From NCBI RefSeq assembly GCF_000252855.1, contig NC_017045.1:1860001-1924000 (forward strand): a DNA stretch of 64,000 bases. Direction: 5' to 3'. Position numbers and translations under genes: made by a program. The DNA is from Riemerella anatipestifer ATCC 11845 = DSM 15868. GTDB lineage: Bacteria > Bacteroidota > Bacteroidia > Flavobacteriales > Weeksellaceae. The notes beneath the pieces were generated by a model. That model was given only the letters and a program-made list of their open reading frames with translations. It was not told the DNA's origin and made no database searches. Shown piece by piece: positions 44,648-54,800 of the stretch; positions within the stretch are counted from its first letter, which is position 1, and the number at the start of each line of letters is the position of its first letter.

Positions 44648-45145
44648 ATGTTTCAACCAGCGAGAATAGAAAATACAGATATTATTTGGGAGATGCTTCA
44701 GCAGGGCATTAGAAGAAGAAAAGAAGACGGCAGTAACCAATGGCAAGATGGTTACCCTAATAGAAGTGTGGTAGAAAAAGATATTCGTGATGGGGTGGGC
44801 TATGTCTGGGTTCAAGGTGATGAGGTCTTGGGCTATGCCGTTCTAATGCTCAATAACGAACCAGCCTATGATAATATAGAAGGCGAATGGTTATCCAATG
44901 GAGATTACCTAGTGGTGCATCGTGTGGTAGTACACGATAGGTGCTTAGGCAAAGGGATTGCTAAGCAGATGTTCCTGTGGATAGAAGGTTGGGCGAAACA
45001 ACAAAATATTTACAGTGTAAAAGTAGATACCAATTACGATAACCAACCTATGCTCCATATTTTACAGCATTTAGGCTATCAGTATTGTGGGGAGGTTTAC
45101 TTTAGGGGAAGCTCTAGGAAAGCCTTTGAGAAAGTTCTAAAATAA
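44648..45145 (+). CDS. GNAT-family N-acetyltransferase
   Basis: 165 residues with the acetyl-CoA binding core VVVHDRCLGKGIAKQMFLWI (R-x-x-G-x-G/A, about residues 96-115) and C-terminal VDTNYDNQPMLHILQHLGYQ typical of GNATs. The substrate (amine of a small molecule or protein) cannot be assigned. A terminator follows. Confidence 0.88.
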   Translation: MFQPARIENTDIIWEMLQQGIRRRKEDGSNQWQDGYPNRSVVEKDIRDGVGYVWVQGDEVLGYAVLMLNNEPAYDNIEGEWLSNGDYLVVHRVVVHDRCLGKGIAKQMFLWIEGWAKQQNIYSVKVDTNYDNQPMLHILQHLGYQYCGEVYFRGSSRKAFEKVLK

Positions 45146-45147
45146 AC

Positions 45148-45173
45148 AAAGGTGGCTTATTGCCACCTTTGTT
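45148..45173 (+). terminator. Terminator of the GNAT gene (bidirectional)
   Basis: AAAGGTGGC pairs with GCCACCTTT over a 5-nt loop, between convergent genes. Confidence 0.7.
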
Positions 45174-45189
45174 ATGAGTTGGTAAAGGT

Positions 45190-45474
45190 TTAGAGATTAT
45201 CTAAAACTTCCTTTAAATCGACATAGCCGCCACCATTATAGACATTGGTAAGCCCAAGGGATTTAAAATATTCTACGGCTTTGCCACTTCTGTTACCACT
45301 TCTACAAAACAAGATTACATTGCCGTCTAGGCTGGTAACTTCCTCTTTTCGGTCTTCTAATTCTCCTAATGGAATGTTTTTAGCGGCTTCTATGTTTCCG
45401 TCCATTTCTAGCTCCATAGGTTCTCTTACATCTATAAGGTGGTAATTTCCTGATTTTAATACTTCTTCAATCAT
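45190..45474 (-). CDS. Rhodanese-like domain protein
   Basis: 94 residues, a single rhodanese domain with VREPMELEMDG and the active-site loop LFCRSGNRS (Cys about residue 57). It probably carries a persulfide for sulfur transfer; substrates are unknown. It is monocistronic and divergent from queG. Confidence 0.92.
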   Translation of the reverse strand: MIEEVLKSGNYHLIDVREPMELEMDGNIEAAKNIPLGELEDRKEEVTSLDGNVILFCRSGNRSGKAVEYFKSLGLTNVYNGGGYVDLKEVLDNL

Positions 45475-45554
45475 AATATTGTTAAATTATAAGGTTTAGA
45501 AGCGTAAAGATAGAAGAGATTAGCACAATACCCAAATTTTAGGCATTAAATTTA

Positions 45555-45562
45555 TACTTTTG
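45555..45562 (+). promoter_or_regulatory. Candidate queG -7 box very close to the start codon
   Basis: TACTTTTG fits TANNTTTG and ends 5 bases before the GTG start, which would make the mRNA leaderless. The -33 element is not clear. Confidence 0.4.
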
Positions 45563-45567
45563 CATCT

Positions 45568-46506
45568 GTGAACAAAAAAGCCCACTATACCCAGCTGATA
45601 AAAAATAAAGCCAAAGCTTTTGGCTTTCAGTCTTGTGGTATTTCGCAGGCTGCATTTTTGGAGGAGGAAGCTCCTAGGCTAGAAGCGTGGCTAAAAAAGG
45701 GTTATCACGGTAAGATGTCTTATATGGAAAACCATTTTGACAAGCGTTTAGACCCAAGGCTACTGGTGGAAGGCTCTCGCTCCGTTATTTCGTTGTCGTA
45801 TAATTATTTTCCGCAAGAGGAGTTGCCCACCATAGATAACTTTAAAATATCAAAGTATGCGTATGGTAGAGATTACCACGAGGTTATTAAAGATATTTTG
45901 AGGGATATGGTTGCAGAACTTCAGGAAGAGATAGGAGCTTTTGGCTTTAGAGTGTTTGTGGACTCTGCACCTGTATTGGAACGGGCGTGGGCAAAAAAAT
46001 CTGGAATTGGCTGGGTGGGGAAGAATGCCAACTTAATTTCTAAGAAAAGCGGGTCTTTCTTCTTTCTAGCCGAAATTATTTGCGATTTGGAGCTAGAGCC
46101 AGACGCTCCTACAACCGACCATTGCGGGCGTTGTACGCGTTGCATAGATGCCTGTCCTACCAATGCTATCATTAATGAAAAAATTATAGACGGCAGCCGT
46201 TGCATTTCGTATGCCACCATAGAACTCAAGGAGGAAATCCCTGTAGCGTTTAGGGATAATATGCAAGACTGGATGTTTGGGTGTGATATTTGCCAAGAGG
46301 TTTGCCCGTGGAACCGATTTTCTAAACCTCACAACCAACCTTTGTTTAATCCTAATCCTGCCCTTAAAAACTTTACTAAAAGGGAATGGAGAGAGCTCAC
46401 TCAAGAGTTGTTTTCCGAGATATTTAGAAAATCACCTGTTAAAAGGACTAAGTTTGCAGGGTTACAGCGGAATATCTCTTTTTTAGACCAAGAACTACCA
46501 GACTAA
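45568..46506 (+). CDS. queG: Epoxyqueuosine reductase
   Basis: 312 residues from a GTG start. It shows the cobalamin-binding domain of QueG and two 4Fe-4S clusters: [16 protein letters not shown] (about residues 184-199) and [13 protein letters not shown] (about 234-246). It performs the last step of queuosine synthesis in tRNA. The family in E. coli is longer (about 379); Bacteroidetes forms are typically near this size. The GTG start lies next to a -7 box. Confidence 0.94.
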   Translation: MNKKAHYTQLIKNKAKAFGFQSCGISQAAFLEEEAPRLEAWLKKGYHGKMSYMENHFDKRLDPRLLVEGSRSVISLSYNYFPQEELPTIDNFKISKYAYGRDYHEVIKDILRDMVAELQEEIGAFGFRVFVDSAPVLERAWAKKSGIGWVGKNANLISKKSGSFFFLAEIICDLELEPDAPTTDHCGRCTRCIDACPTNAIINEKIIDGSRCISYATIELKEEIPVAFRDNMQDWMFGCDICQEVCPWNRFSKPHNQPLFNPNPALKNFTKREWRELTQELFSEIFRKSPVKRTKFAGLQRNISFLDQELPD

Positions 46507-46738
46507 AGACTAGCCACCGAGATGGTTTTGTTATGGAATAGAAAATGCTTCGGGGTGATGTGTTTTGTTTGGGCTTTGTGGTAATGGTAGGGTATGGAGG
46601 TATGGAAAGTAGGTTTCGGTGGAATGATTGGAGTTAGGAGAATGACCTTTAAATTTTTGGGGAAATGAAAGTTTTTGGAGAGAGGTGCCTGTGAATAAAA
46701 TAAAAAGCTATCTTCGTGGTCTATAATTCTGATGAAAA

Positions 46739-47416
46739 ATGAAAAAACTATTGTTCTTCCTACTAAAGACACTGGGTGTTGTGGTAGGCTTTGTGGTGGT
46801 GTATGTATTGCTAGCGCTGCTATTGCCGCTGATACCTGTTTCGGAGGAGCGGGTGAGTGAGGCGAAGACCATTCCTATTTACATCTATACCAATGGCGTC
46901 CATACCGATTTGGTGATGCCTACCCAGACGCCACTCGTTAATTGGAGCGAGGTGGTGCCTTACAAAAATACGCGTTCGCAAAACGAAAACTTACCCTATC
47001 TAGCAGTAGGCTGGGGAGATAAAGGCTTCTACCTAGATACGCCAGAATGGGCAGACTTAAAGTTTTCTACGGCGTTTAATGCGGCATTTGGGCTGGGCGA
47101 GTCGGCAATGCACTGTACTTACTACGCTAAAATGAAAGAAGGCGAAGACTGCAAGAAAATAATGCTTACAGAAACGCAATACGCTAACCTTGTTCGCTTT
47201 GTAAAGGAAAGTTTCGATACCGATGAAAGCGGCAAGACGATACTCATAGAAACCGATGCGGTGTATGGCGCTAACGACGCCTTCTACGAGGCTAAAGGCA
47301 GTTATAGTTTTATGCATACCTGCAACACTTGGGCAAATAATGGTCTAAAGGCAGCGGGGCAAAAGGCAGCACTGTGGACACCTACAGATTTCGGTATTTT
47401 CAGGCACTACCGATAG
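46739..47416 (+). CDS. TIGR02117/DUF2459 family protein
   Basis: 225 residues with one N-terminal membrane helix (about 5-31). The family segments IYIYTNGVHTDLVMP, VGWGDKGFYLDTPEWADLK and the C-terminal HTCNTWANNGLKAAG are clear. Function is unknown. The preceding 232 bases (46507-46738) hold no gene or element that I can support. It converges on the M23 gene with a 3-base gap. Confidence 0.85.
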   Translation: MKKLLFFLLKTLGVVVGFVVVYVLLALLLPLIPVSEERVSEAKTIPIYIYTNGVHTDLVMPTQTPLVNWSEVVPYKNTRSQNENLPYLAVGWGDKGFYLDTPEWADLKFSTAFNAAFGLGESAMHCTYYAKMKEGEDCKKIMLTETQYANLVRFVKESFDTDESGKTILIETDAVYGANDAFYEAKGSYSFMHTCNTWANNGLKAAGQKAALWTPTDFGIFRHYR

Positions 47417-47419
47417 CCT

Positions 47420-48250
47420 CTAAAGGGTTAAAAATAACTTCGGATTAACGGGAGTACCGTTCTTGTGGACTTCGTAATGCAAGTGCGGTCCTGTGGAGCG
47501 TCCTGTATTTCCTGATTTGGCAATGGTTTCTCCTGCTTTTATCTTATCGTTAGCCTTTACCAAGACTTGCGAGAGGTGTCCGTAGAGAGTGGCTAGTCCG
47601 TTGCCGTGAGAGATAATCACGCATTTGCCGTATCCACTTTTCTCTCCTGCAAAAAGGATAGTTCCCGCAGCGGCACTTTTGATGTCTTTACCAATGCCTA
47701 CCGCAATGTCTATCCCTTTATGAAATTGCATTTGCTCTGGCTCTTTTGGGGTGGTGCTGGTTTTGGTAGTGGTAGAGTCTGTATTCGCTTTAGCAGAAGG
47801 CTTTACAGAAGCCAAAGCGGTTTGGGGTGGGATAGGATTTTTTCTTTTCCCAAAATGAGACGATATATAGCCCTCCGTAGGTATGCCCAGTGGTACAGTC
47901 TGGAGTTTCTCTTGTAAATCTACCAAGTATTGGCTGTATCTGTTAGCCGTTTTGGCGAGGTAAACACTATTGTTGAGGCTGTCTTGAGCGAGGTTTTCTA
48001 GGTTAGAATTAACCACTTGCTTAGAAGCTAAGAAACGATGCAAATCCTTTACAGTCTTGTGTATAAGTCCTAAATCTTGCTTCATTTTGGAGTAGTCTAC
48101 ACTATCCTTTTGGGTGTTGATTTTAACGAGATTAACTTCGTAGGCTTTGTCGTCTTTTTCGGAATAGAGTTTAACTATAAAAAGCGACTGGAGTAGCATT
48201 ACTAAAAATAGCCCTCCTAATATAATATATTTATTATTGATATTTTTCAT
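47420..48250 (-). CDS. M23 family metallopeptidase (LytM domain)
   Basis: 276 residues: one N-terminal membrane helix (about 8-28), a helical segment (30-130), then an M23/LytM domain with HKGIDIAV (HxxxD, about residue 177) and GPHLHYEVHKNGTPVNP (HxH, about 255), the zinc ligands. M23 peptidases cut peptidoglycan cross-bridges or, when inactive, regulate other hydrolases; zinc ligands here appear intact. Confidence 0.92.
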   Translation of the reverse strand: MKNINNKYIILGGLFLVMLLQSLFIVKLYSEKDDKAYEVNLVKINTQKDSVDYSKMKQDLGLIHKTVKDLHRFLASKQVVNSNLENLAQDSLNNSVYLAKTANRYSQYLVDLQEKLQTVPLGIPTEGYISSHFGKRKNPIPPQTALASVKPSAKANTDSTTTKTSTTPKEPEQMQFHKGIDIAVGIGKDIKSAAAGTILFAGEKSGYGKCVIISHGNGLATLYGHLSQVLVKANDKIKAGETIAKSGNTGRSTGPHLHYEVHKNGTPVNPKLFLTL

Positions 48251-48417
48251 TAGTGGAAAATTAAGGTTGCAAATTTAACGAGCTTTAGTCTTAATAATTG
48301 TATTTGTATATGTTAAAAAGTGATAAATTTTGGAGGTAAATATATTGTGCTTTTGGCTGTTTTTATCTTTTGTAGAAGTGGTTATAGGTGTGTTTTTTAT
48401 TTGTTGTTTAAAATGTT

Positions 48418-48425
48418 TATCTTTG
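48418..48425 (+). promoter_or_regulatory. Candidate -7 element (TATCTTTG) of the OMP-T9SS-Rhs unit
   Basis: Exact TANNTTTG, 30 bases before the first barrel gene; -33 is T-rich without a clean TTTG at 19-21 nt. Confidence 0.5.
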
Positions 48426-48455
48426 TGAGCTTTAGATTCTTAATGTCAACTTTTT

Positions 48456-49151
48456 ATGAAGAAATGTTTATTAGGTTTAGGATTGATACCCGTATTGTTT
48501 CAGTCCCAGTATATGGATAACCTTACCTACGGTGTCAAAGTAGGCGGATTACATTCTACCATTACCAATCTTCCGGAGATGATTGTAGGGCGAGACCATA
48601 ATAAAACATTATTCAGTATTGATAGCAAGGGAGCCTACGGGGCTGAAGGAGGTTTGTTTTTGAATTATAAATTACCCCATTCCAGGGTAGCCATACAGCC
48701 GGAATTTTTATATCGAAAGGCGGGCGATAGAGTGGTGTATCATAACCAGACGACGGGGCAAGAGTACACTTTGGATTTCAATTATTCTTATTTGGTATTT
48801 GGTGCTTCGCTAAAAGTATATCCTTATGAAGGGGTAAATTTTGGAGTAGGTGGGTTTTATTCCAAAAGCCTAACGCCATCAGCTTTAGAATATACCTCTA
48901 ATGAAAACGGAGGGCGATACGATACCAATTACAGGCAATTTTACAGAGACGGCATTGTAGGGAAAGACGATTTTAATTTGAGTTTTTCTGTGGGGTATGA
49001 GCTGAGCCAAGCCTTTCATTTTGAAGCGAGGTATTATTTAGGCGTTGGCGATATGATTTCCAACCGAAGCACCTCTTTCCAGTTTTTGGAGAACACGAAC
49101 CGAAATTCTGTGATGACGCTTTCTTTGGGGTATAACTTCAGTAATTGGTAG
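48456..49151 (+). CDS. Outer-membrane beta-barrel protein (porin-like), paralogue 1
   Basis: 231 residues with a signal peptide (MKKCLLGLGLIPVLFQSQ). Alternating hydrophobic/aromatic strands (YGVKVGGLHSTITNL, GGLFLNYKLPHSRVAIQPEF) and a C-terminal LSLGYNFSNW suit an eight-stranded-type barrel. It is clearly related to the next gene (shared ITYG/LTYG start, GLFLNYK/GLFLNWK, IQPELFY-like, and GYELSQAFHFEARYYLG-like segments). No specific function is recognised. The second barrel gene starts 24 bp after it. Confidence 0.82.
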   Translation: MKKCLLGLGLIPVLFQSQYMDNLTYGVKVGGLHSTITNLPEMIVGRDHNKTLFSIDSKGAYGAEGGLFLNYKLPHSRVAIQPEFLYRKAGDRVVYHNQTTGQEYTLDFNYSYLVFGASLKVYPYEGVNFGVGGFYSKSLTPSALEYTSNENGGRYDTNYRQFYRDGIVGKDDFNLSFSVGYELSQAFHFEARYYLGVGDMISNRSTSFQFLENTNRNSVMTLSLGYNFSNW

Positions 49152-49175
49152 CACTAAATTTAATCAAGAAAAAAG

Positions 49176-49910
49176 ATGAAAAAAATAGGATTAGCAGCTT
49201 TATTTTTGGGGTTGACATTTGCAAACGCACAAAACTTAGCGAGAGAAATTACTTATGGGGCTTTTGTAGGAGGCATTTATTCTAAAATGGGGAATATAGA
49301 ACCTGCCATTATTCCAGAGGGGATTTATCAAGGGTATCAAACGCAGGAAAAGGCAGAGACGAGCGTAATGGCTGGGTTGTTTTTAAATTGGAAATACCCT
49401 ACGGAACGCATCAGTATTCAGCCAGAACTCTTTTACACGAGACAAAAAACTGACTTTACTTATACCGATGTTAAGGGGCTGAATTACACTATTGCTTTTG
49501 GTTATAATAACCTTAATGCAGGTTTTTTGTTTAAGTATTACCTTACGGATAAGCTGTATATAGGAGCAGGACCTTACCTTACCTTAAATTTGGATAAAGA
49601 CGCTTTGGTTTATACCTCTAACGGCAGTGAGATGTCCACTAAAACAGGTGTTTACTTTGAACCTGATGCGGTGGTACAATCCACATTGAAACAATCGTTT
49701 GAAGGGAAAGACTATTTCCATACCGCTTTTGCGTTGGGCTACGAATTTGAAAATGGTTTAGGCATAGGAGCGAGGTATCAGTTAGGTTTGTCCGATGCTT
49801 TGGAAACCCAAGAAAATGGACATCGTTTTAAAAATACCAACAACCGGGTGAACGCCATTTCCTTGCAAATCAGTTATCGATTTAACTTTGATAGTTTTAA
49901 CAACTTTTAA
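49176..49910 (+). CDS. Outer-membrane beta-barrel protein (porin-like), paralogue 2
   Basis: 244 residues with signal peptide (MKKIGLAALFLGLTFANAQ) and a barrel like that of the preceding gene (GGIYSKMGNI, MAGLFLNWKYPTERISIQPEL, GYEFENGLGIGARYQLG, C-terminal ISLQISYRFNF). It may assist surface display of the T9SS or Rhs protein encoded 12 bp downstream; this is inference from gene order only. Confidence 0.82.
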   Translation: MKKIGLAALFLGLTFANAQNLAREITYGAFVGGIYSKMGNIEPAIIPEGIYQGYQTQEKAETSVMAGLFLNWKYPTERISIQPELFYTRQKTDFTYTDVKGLNYTIAFGYNNLNAGFLFKYYLTDKLYIGAGPYLTLNLDKDALVYTSNGSEMSTKTGVYFEPDAVVQSTLKQSFEGKDYFHTAFALGYEFENGLGIGARYQLGLSDALETQENGHRFKNTNNRVNAISLQISYRFNFDSFNNF

Positions 49911-49922
49911 AACTCAGATTTA

Positions 49923-51875
49923 ATGAAATCTATTTTACTGGCTTTGGGGTTAGGTTGCTTTAGTCTAAGTTTTGGACAGGAGGTTTACCCTGCTGGGGTG
50001 GAGCAACCTTTATTATGGCTAAAGACTAAAACGACCCAAGACGAACTCTTGTTGGAAGAGGTGAAGACAGGCAAAGTTTGGGCGAAACAATCTAAGCATC
50101 AAGCTGAGAACATCAATTGGAACTTGTCGAGTGCCTATTCGGGTTTCGTTCAATCGGGGGTTGATTTAACTAAGGAGCAAGCCGAAGCCGTTTCATTATT
50201 CATTGTTTATCATCAGAAAAGCAACGAGTCGGAGGAATTTCTTTGGCACTTGTCAGAAAAACAAACGCCCAAAATTACTGCGACCAATCAACGCTTAGCC
50301 GATTTAGGGCTGAAAAAATACAGAGCCTATCCCTCGTCCCAAGCCGAAGCGAAAGTAAAAATTCATTATTATCAGCATTACAAACCTTTGGAAGAAGAGG
50401 GGCAAACGTACCATTGGGCTTTGGGCAAGGGGGTAGCAGGGCTTCCAGCGGGAGTATTTTCAGGAGCCATTGCGGAGGTTATTTTTTATGACAGGGTGCT
50501 TTCTTTGGTGGAGATGCAACAGGTAGCTTCTTATTTAGCGGTAAAGTACGGCGTTTCATTAAATCAGTTGGAGTATAAGAATTATTATAACAGCCAAGGC
50601 AAGGTGATTTGGGATTATAAAGAGCACAAAAACTTTAATCAGAACATCACTGCTTTGGGGCGAGACGATAAGGGCAATTTATTACAGCCGAAAAGTCAAA
50701 ATTCCAATAGCGAGAAGTTAGTCGCAATGGCATTACAACCGTTAGAATCGTCGGAAATTCCGAACGATTATTTTGTATTTTGGAGTGATAATGGTGGCGG
50801 TTTACAATTTAAAAAACAGGCAGAAGGACAACCTGATGGGATAGGTAGAAAATGGCGATTAGATTACACGGCGACCAAAGAAGCTAAGTTGCACACCCAG
50901 TTTTCACTGCAAAATTTGGAGAAGGAAACGCAGGAAGAAAGTAAAGAGCAATCCCAACCTAAATACTATTGGTTGGTGGTGGATAAAGAAGGACAAGGAA
51001 ACTTTAACCCAGAACATTCGGCTTATGTTAAGTTGGGGGAGGTTAATCATTCGCAGCAGCAAGTGGTATTCAGTCAATGGGAGCAATACGAAAAGCCGTC
51101 GGTGGTTTACACGATTTGGGAAGCCCCCGAGATGTTTGCTCATTTGGGGTTGGCTTTAGGTAAGTGTGGACAGCCGTATTCAGGTGGAGTGGAATTTAAT
51201 ATGGTGGGCGGTAAAGCACCGTACCGCATTCAGTTGAAAGCTAAAGAGGCTAATGCTTGGCAGGAGCAATGGACGGAACAAGATGCCACTACCCGTAGAA
51301 AATTACACTTGTCATCGGGGACTTACCAATATTTAGTAACCGATGCCCAAAACCGACAGTACCAACAAGAATTTTACCTCTCGGACGGGGATATGCCGAT
51401 GCCTAAACTTAATGAGGAATATCTGTTGGGCGAGCCTTTGGTATTGTCTCCGGAGAAGGATTTGCCTAAAGGAGATTACCGTTACGAATGGTATTTAGAT
51501 GGAGCTTTAATAGCTACCACCCCGTCGTTATTGGTAAATAAAGCGGGGGATTACGAGTTGAGGTTGCAAAACGTGCAGGGGTGCCGTTCGGCTTCCAAGT
51601 TCAGAGTAACCTCTAAACAAGGCGATTTGGAAACCAAGGTGGTGCTATTTCCTAATCCGAGTACCGATGGCACCTTTAAGGTATTGGCTTCATTTCCGAA
51701 GCAGACCAGCGGTCGTTTAGAAATTTACACTATGGCGGGGCAGTTGGTAAGCACCGATTATTTTTACAATCTATCCCAGTATGAATACCGTGGTAGTATT
51801 CTGTCTTCTGGGGTTTATCTCATACAAGTTAAAACATCGTTAGGGCAAACTACACATAAATTAATTGTTAAGTAA
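49923..51875 (+). CDS. Large surface protein with T9SS type A sorting domain
   Basis: 650 residues. A signal peptide (ending SLSFGQ) is followed by a LamG/concanavalin-like N-terminal region. This ends in FSGAIAEVIFYDRVLSLVEM and YLAVKYGVSL, a pairing common in Bacteroidetes surface proteins, then ALGRDDKGNLLQPKSQ. The last 75 residues are a T9SS type A domain (VVLFPNPSTDGTFKV...GQLVSTDY...GVYLIQVKT...KLIVK). The protein should cross the outer membrane through the T9SS and be anchored or released. The next gene begins on its stop codon (TAATG), so the two are translationally coupled. Confidence 0.88.
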   Translation: MKSILLALGLGCFSLSFGQEVYPAGVEQPLLWLKTKTTQDELLLEEVKTGKVWAKQSKHQAENINWNLSSAYSGFVQSGVDLTKEQAEAVSLFIVYHQKSNESEEFLWHLSEKQTPKITATNQRLADLGLKKYRAYPSSQAEAKVKIHYYQHYKPLEEEGQTYHWALGKGVAGLPAGVFSGAIAEVIFYDRVLSLVEMQQVASYLAVKYGVSLNQLEYKNYYNSQGKVIWDYKEHKNFNQNITALGRDDKGNLLQPKSQNSNSEKLVAMALQPLESSEIPNDYFVFWSDNGGGLQFKKQAEGQPDGIGRKWRLDYTATKEAKLHTQFSLQNLEKETQEESKEQSQPKYYWLVVDKEGQGNFNPEHSAYVKLGEVNHSQQQVVFSQWEQYEKPSVVYTIWEAPEMFAHLGLALGKCGQPYSGGVEFNMVGGKAPYRIQLKAKEANAWQEQWTEQDATTRRKLHLSSGTYQYLVTDAQNRQYQQEFYLSDGDMPMPKLNEEYLLGEPLVLSPEKDLPKGDYRYEWYLDGALIATTPSLLVNKAGDYELRLQNVQGCRSASKFRVTSKQGDLETKVVLFPNPSTDGTFKVLASFPKQTSGRLEIYTMAGQLVSTDYFYNLSQYEYRGSILSSGVYLIQVKTSLGQTTHKLIVK

Positions 51876-54800
51876 TGAAGCAAGTTTATAAATACATCTT
51901 ATATTTCGTATTACTAAGCATTTCGGGGGGAGCAATGGTTAAGGTGTTTCCAAAACTTTTGCCTTGGGGAACTTCGGTGTCAAAAACTGAAATTTCTTCT
52001 CCTCCTATTACCAAAGAGAAAACGGTTATTCATTCTCCTGAGACAACTTCCGAAGCGAGGTTATCGCCAAGTAAGTCTTTAAAGCTGAATTATCAAGGTT
52101 TTTCGGCTTATTTTTCGGAGGGGAGTGTTTCTCGTGCAGTTAAGGTTTCCGTATTGGGGTTGAGTGAAAACCATCTCCCACGCTTAAGCTCTGATTTGGT
52201 TAATGTAACGGGGGGGACGGCAGGCTATCGTTTGTTGCCGAAGAAGACCAAACTAAAGAAACCCGTTGAAATCAAGATAAGTTACGATAAAGCCAAACTT
52301 CCGTCGGGTTATACGGAGGAAGATATAGATTTATTTTACTTTGATGCCAAAAAATCGGCGTGGCAGAAATTGCCGAAGGACAGTTTGATGATAGGAGCTT
52401 CGGCGGTAAAGGCGAAGACTTTCTACCTCTCCGATTTTATAGCAGGGGTGATAAAATTGCCAGAATCGCCGGACACTTCAGGCTTTACTCCTACGAGCAT
52501 TAGTGGGCTTAAAGCCGCTTCGCCGATGGTGGGCATTCAACCATTGAGTGTACCTACGCCAAGTCCAGACGGGAGTGGTAGCACTTCGTTTGGGATAGAA
52601 TTGCCTAAAGGCAGGGCAGGTATGCAGCCCTCGTTGCAGTTGCAATACTCTAATGAGGGGGGTAATTCTTGGTTAGGACTGGGGTGGAACTTAGCTTTGC
52701 CTTCGCTTACGGTGGACACCAAATTTGGAGCACCGAGGTACGATGCCCAAAAAGAAACCGAAACCTATCTATTATCGGGTGAAGAATTACTACCGAATGC
52801 CCACAGAGCCGAATGGGAGAACCGAAGTGCAGATAAAATCTTCTATCCGAGGAGAGAGGGGGCGTTCCAAAAAATACATAGGAAGGGAGCATCACCTAAC
52901 GCGTACACTTGGGAAGTACGTTCCAGAGGAGGCGTTGCATTTTACTATGGAGATAGTGAAGACAGTAGACTGTCGGACGCCCAAGGCAATGTGGGCTATT
53001 GGGCATTAAGGGAGCAGAAGGATTTGCGTGGGAACACCGTAACTTACGAGTATACCAAGGCGCAGGGCGTACTTTACCCCAAAGCCATTTATTATACAGG
53101 GAAAGACGGCGCTAAGGGGGCTTATTCGGTACACTTTATAACGGATAAAGACTTGGGCGAACCTCAACGCAAAGACCTCCAGATTTCGGCAAGGTTAGGC
53201 TTTAAGCAAGAATACAACCGACTGCTCCGAAAAATTGAGGTAAAGTATGGGACAGCGATGGTTCGTTCCTATGAGTTGGTGTATAAAGAGGGGGCGTTTA
53301 GAAAGTCGTTACTGAGTGAAATTAAGGTGTACGATGCCGAGGGCAAACTGTTTTATACCAACACGTTGGACTATTACGACGATGTTCGGGACAGTTCGGG
53401 CAAGTATGTTCCTTTTGGCGAGTTTAAGAAATGGGAAGTTCCTAAAGACGGGATAGACTACACCTTCTTGGGGATTAAGGGCTTTTCGGGGCACCCTACT
53501 TTGGCGGGGACTTCCAGCTCCAATAGTAAGGGGGGCAGTTTCCGTATAGGGGTAGGACCTTCGGCGGACGCTTACAAAATCAATACGGTTGGAGTAAGTG
53601 GAGGTTACAGCTCTGGTAAAACGGAAAACAGGGTCTTTTTGCAGGATTTGGACGGCGACAATCTTCCGGATAAAGTTTATATTAAAAAAGATAAAGTTTA
53701 TTACCGTAAAAACTTATCCTCTCAAGGCTTAACTAAGTTTTCGGACGAACTGAAAGAGATTAACCTCCCTCATATGGGGATTAGTGAGTCTTCATCGTTT
53801 AGTTTTGGAGTTGATTTGCAAGTTTCTCGGGCGACGATTGGCTACGACCGCCAGAGTACAACCAGCAGGACTTTCTCTTATTTTATGGATTTTAATGGCG
53901 ATGGCTTGGTTGATTTTGCCGATGGTGGGCGGGTGTATTACAACCGATTGGTGAACGGAGTGCCTACCTTCTATGCCACCAGCAGCGGAACACCAGCACC
54001 CATAGTGGCGAGTAATAATAAATTAACTTTAGAAGGCAGTACAAAGTACACCAAGGAGGAATTAGAAAAACATAATCCATTACACGATGTCGTTAGAACT
54101 TGGCGAGCCCCACATACGGGAAAAATATCGGTAAAGCACGCCTACCAGTTGCAGCAAGATCTTTCCGAAGCCCGTCTAAACTATAAGAAAAACGACGGTA
54201 CGGAGAAAGCCGACGGTGTGAGGCTTTACTTTCAGCATAGGGACAGTCTTTATTGGAAACAAGACATTGATGCCGAGGACTACACTCTAAAGCACAGAGA
54301 GGATACGTTGGAGGTTAAGCAGGGCGAATTGCTTCACTTTAGGGTAAGTTCTAAATACGACGGTAACTTCGACCAAACCCTTTGGACACAGACTATTGAG
54401 TATAAGACCATAGGCGATAATGAGAAGGATTATAACGGTTTGAGCTTAAAGTATTACGGTTCGGAGGCGGACGCTTTGCACCCTTCGGCACAGGGGTATA
54501 TTTTCAGCATCTCTGCCCAACCGAAGTTTGGAGGGAAGTTGACTAAGGGCGTTACAACGGATTTAGTCAAGGTAAAGGTTTATAAGTACGGGTTTAGTAT
54601 TAGTCCGGTGTTATTGTACGAGCGTACATTCCAAGCGGCAGAGACGGCGGATTTAGATTTAAGCACCATCAATTTGGGCAATTTCAACGCCGAGGAGGGC
54701 ATCAGCATTACCGTAGAATCGCCAACGGAAATCAACTGGAAGCAACTCACTTTTACGCCGGAAGTTCGCTTTATCAATGAACAAAATGAGGAAGAAACCC

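Noticed and set aside
46503-46772. Minus-strand 89-residue frame between queG and the TIGR02117 gene
   Set aside because: Low-complexity translation, no homology, and it overlaps the start of a supported gene.
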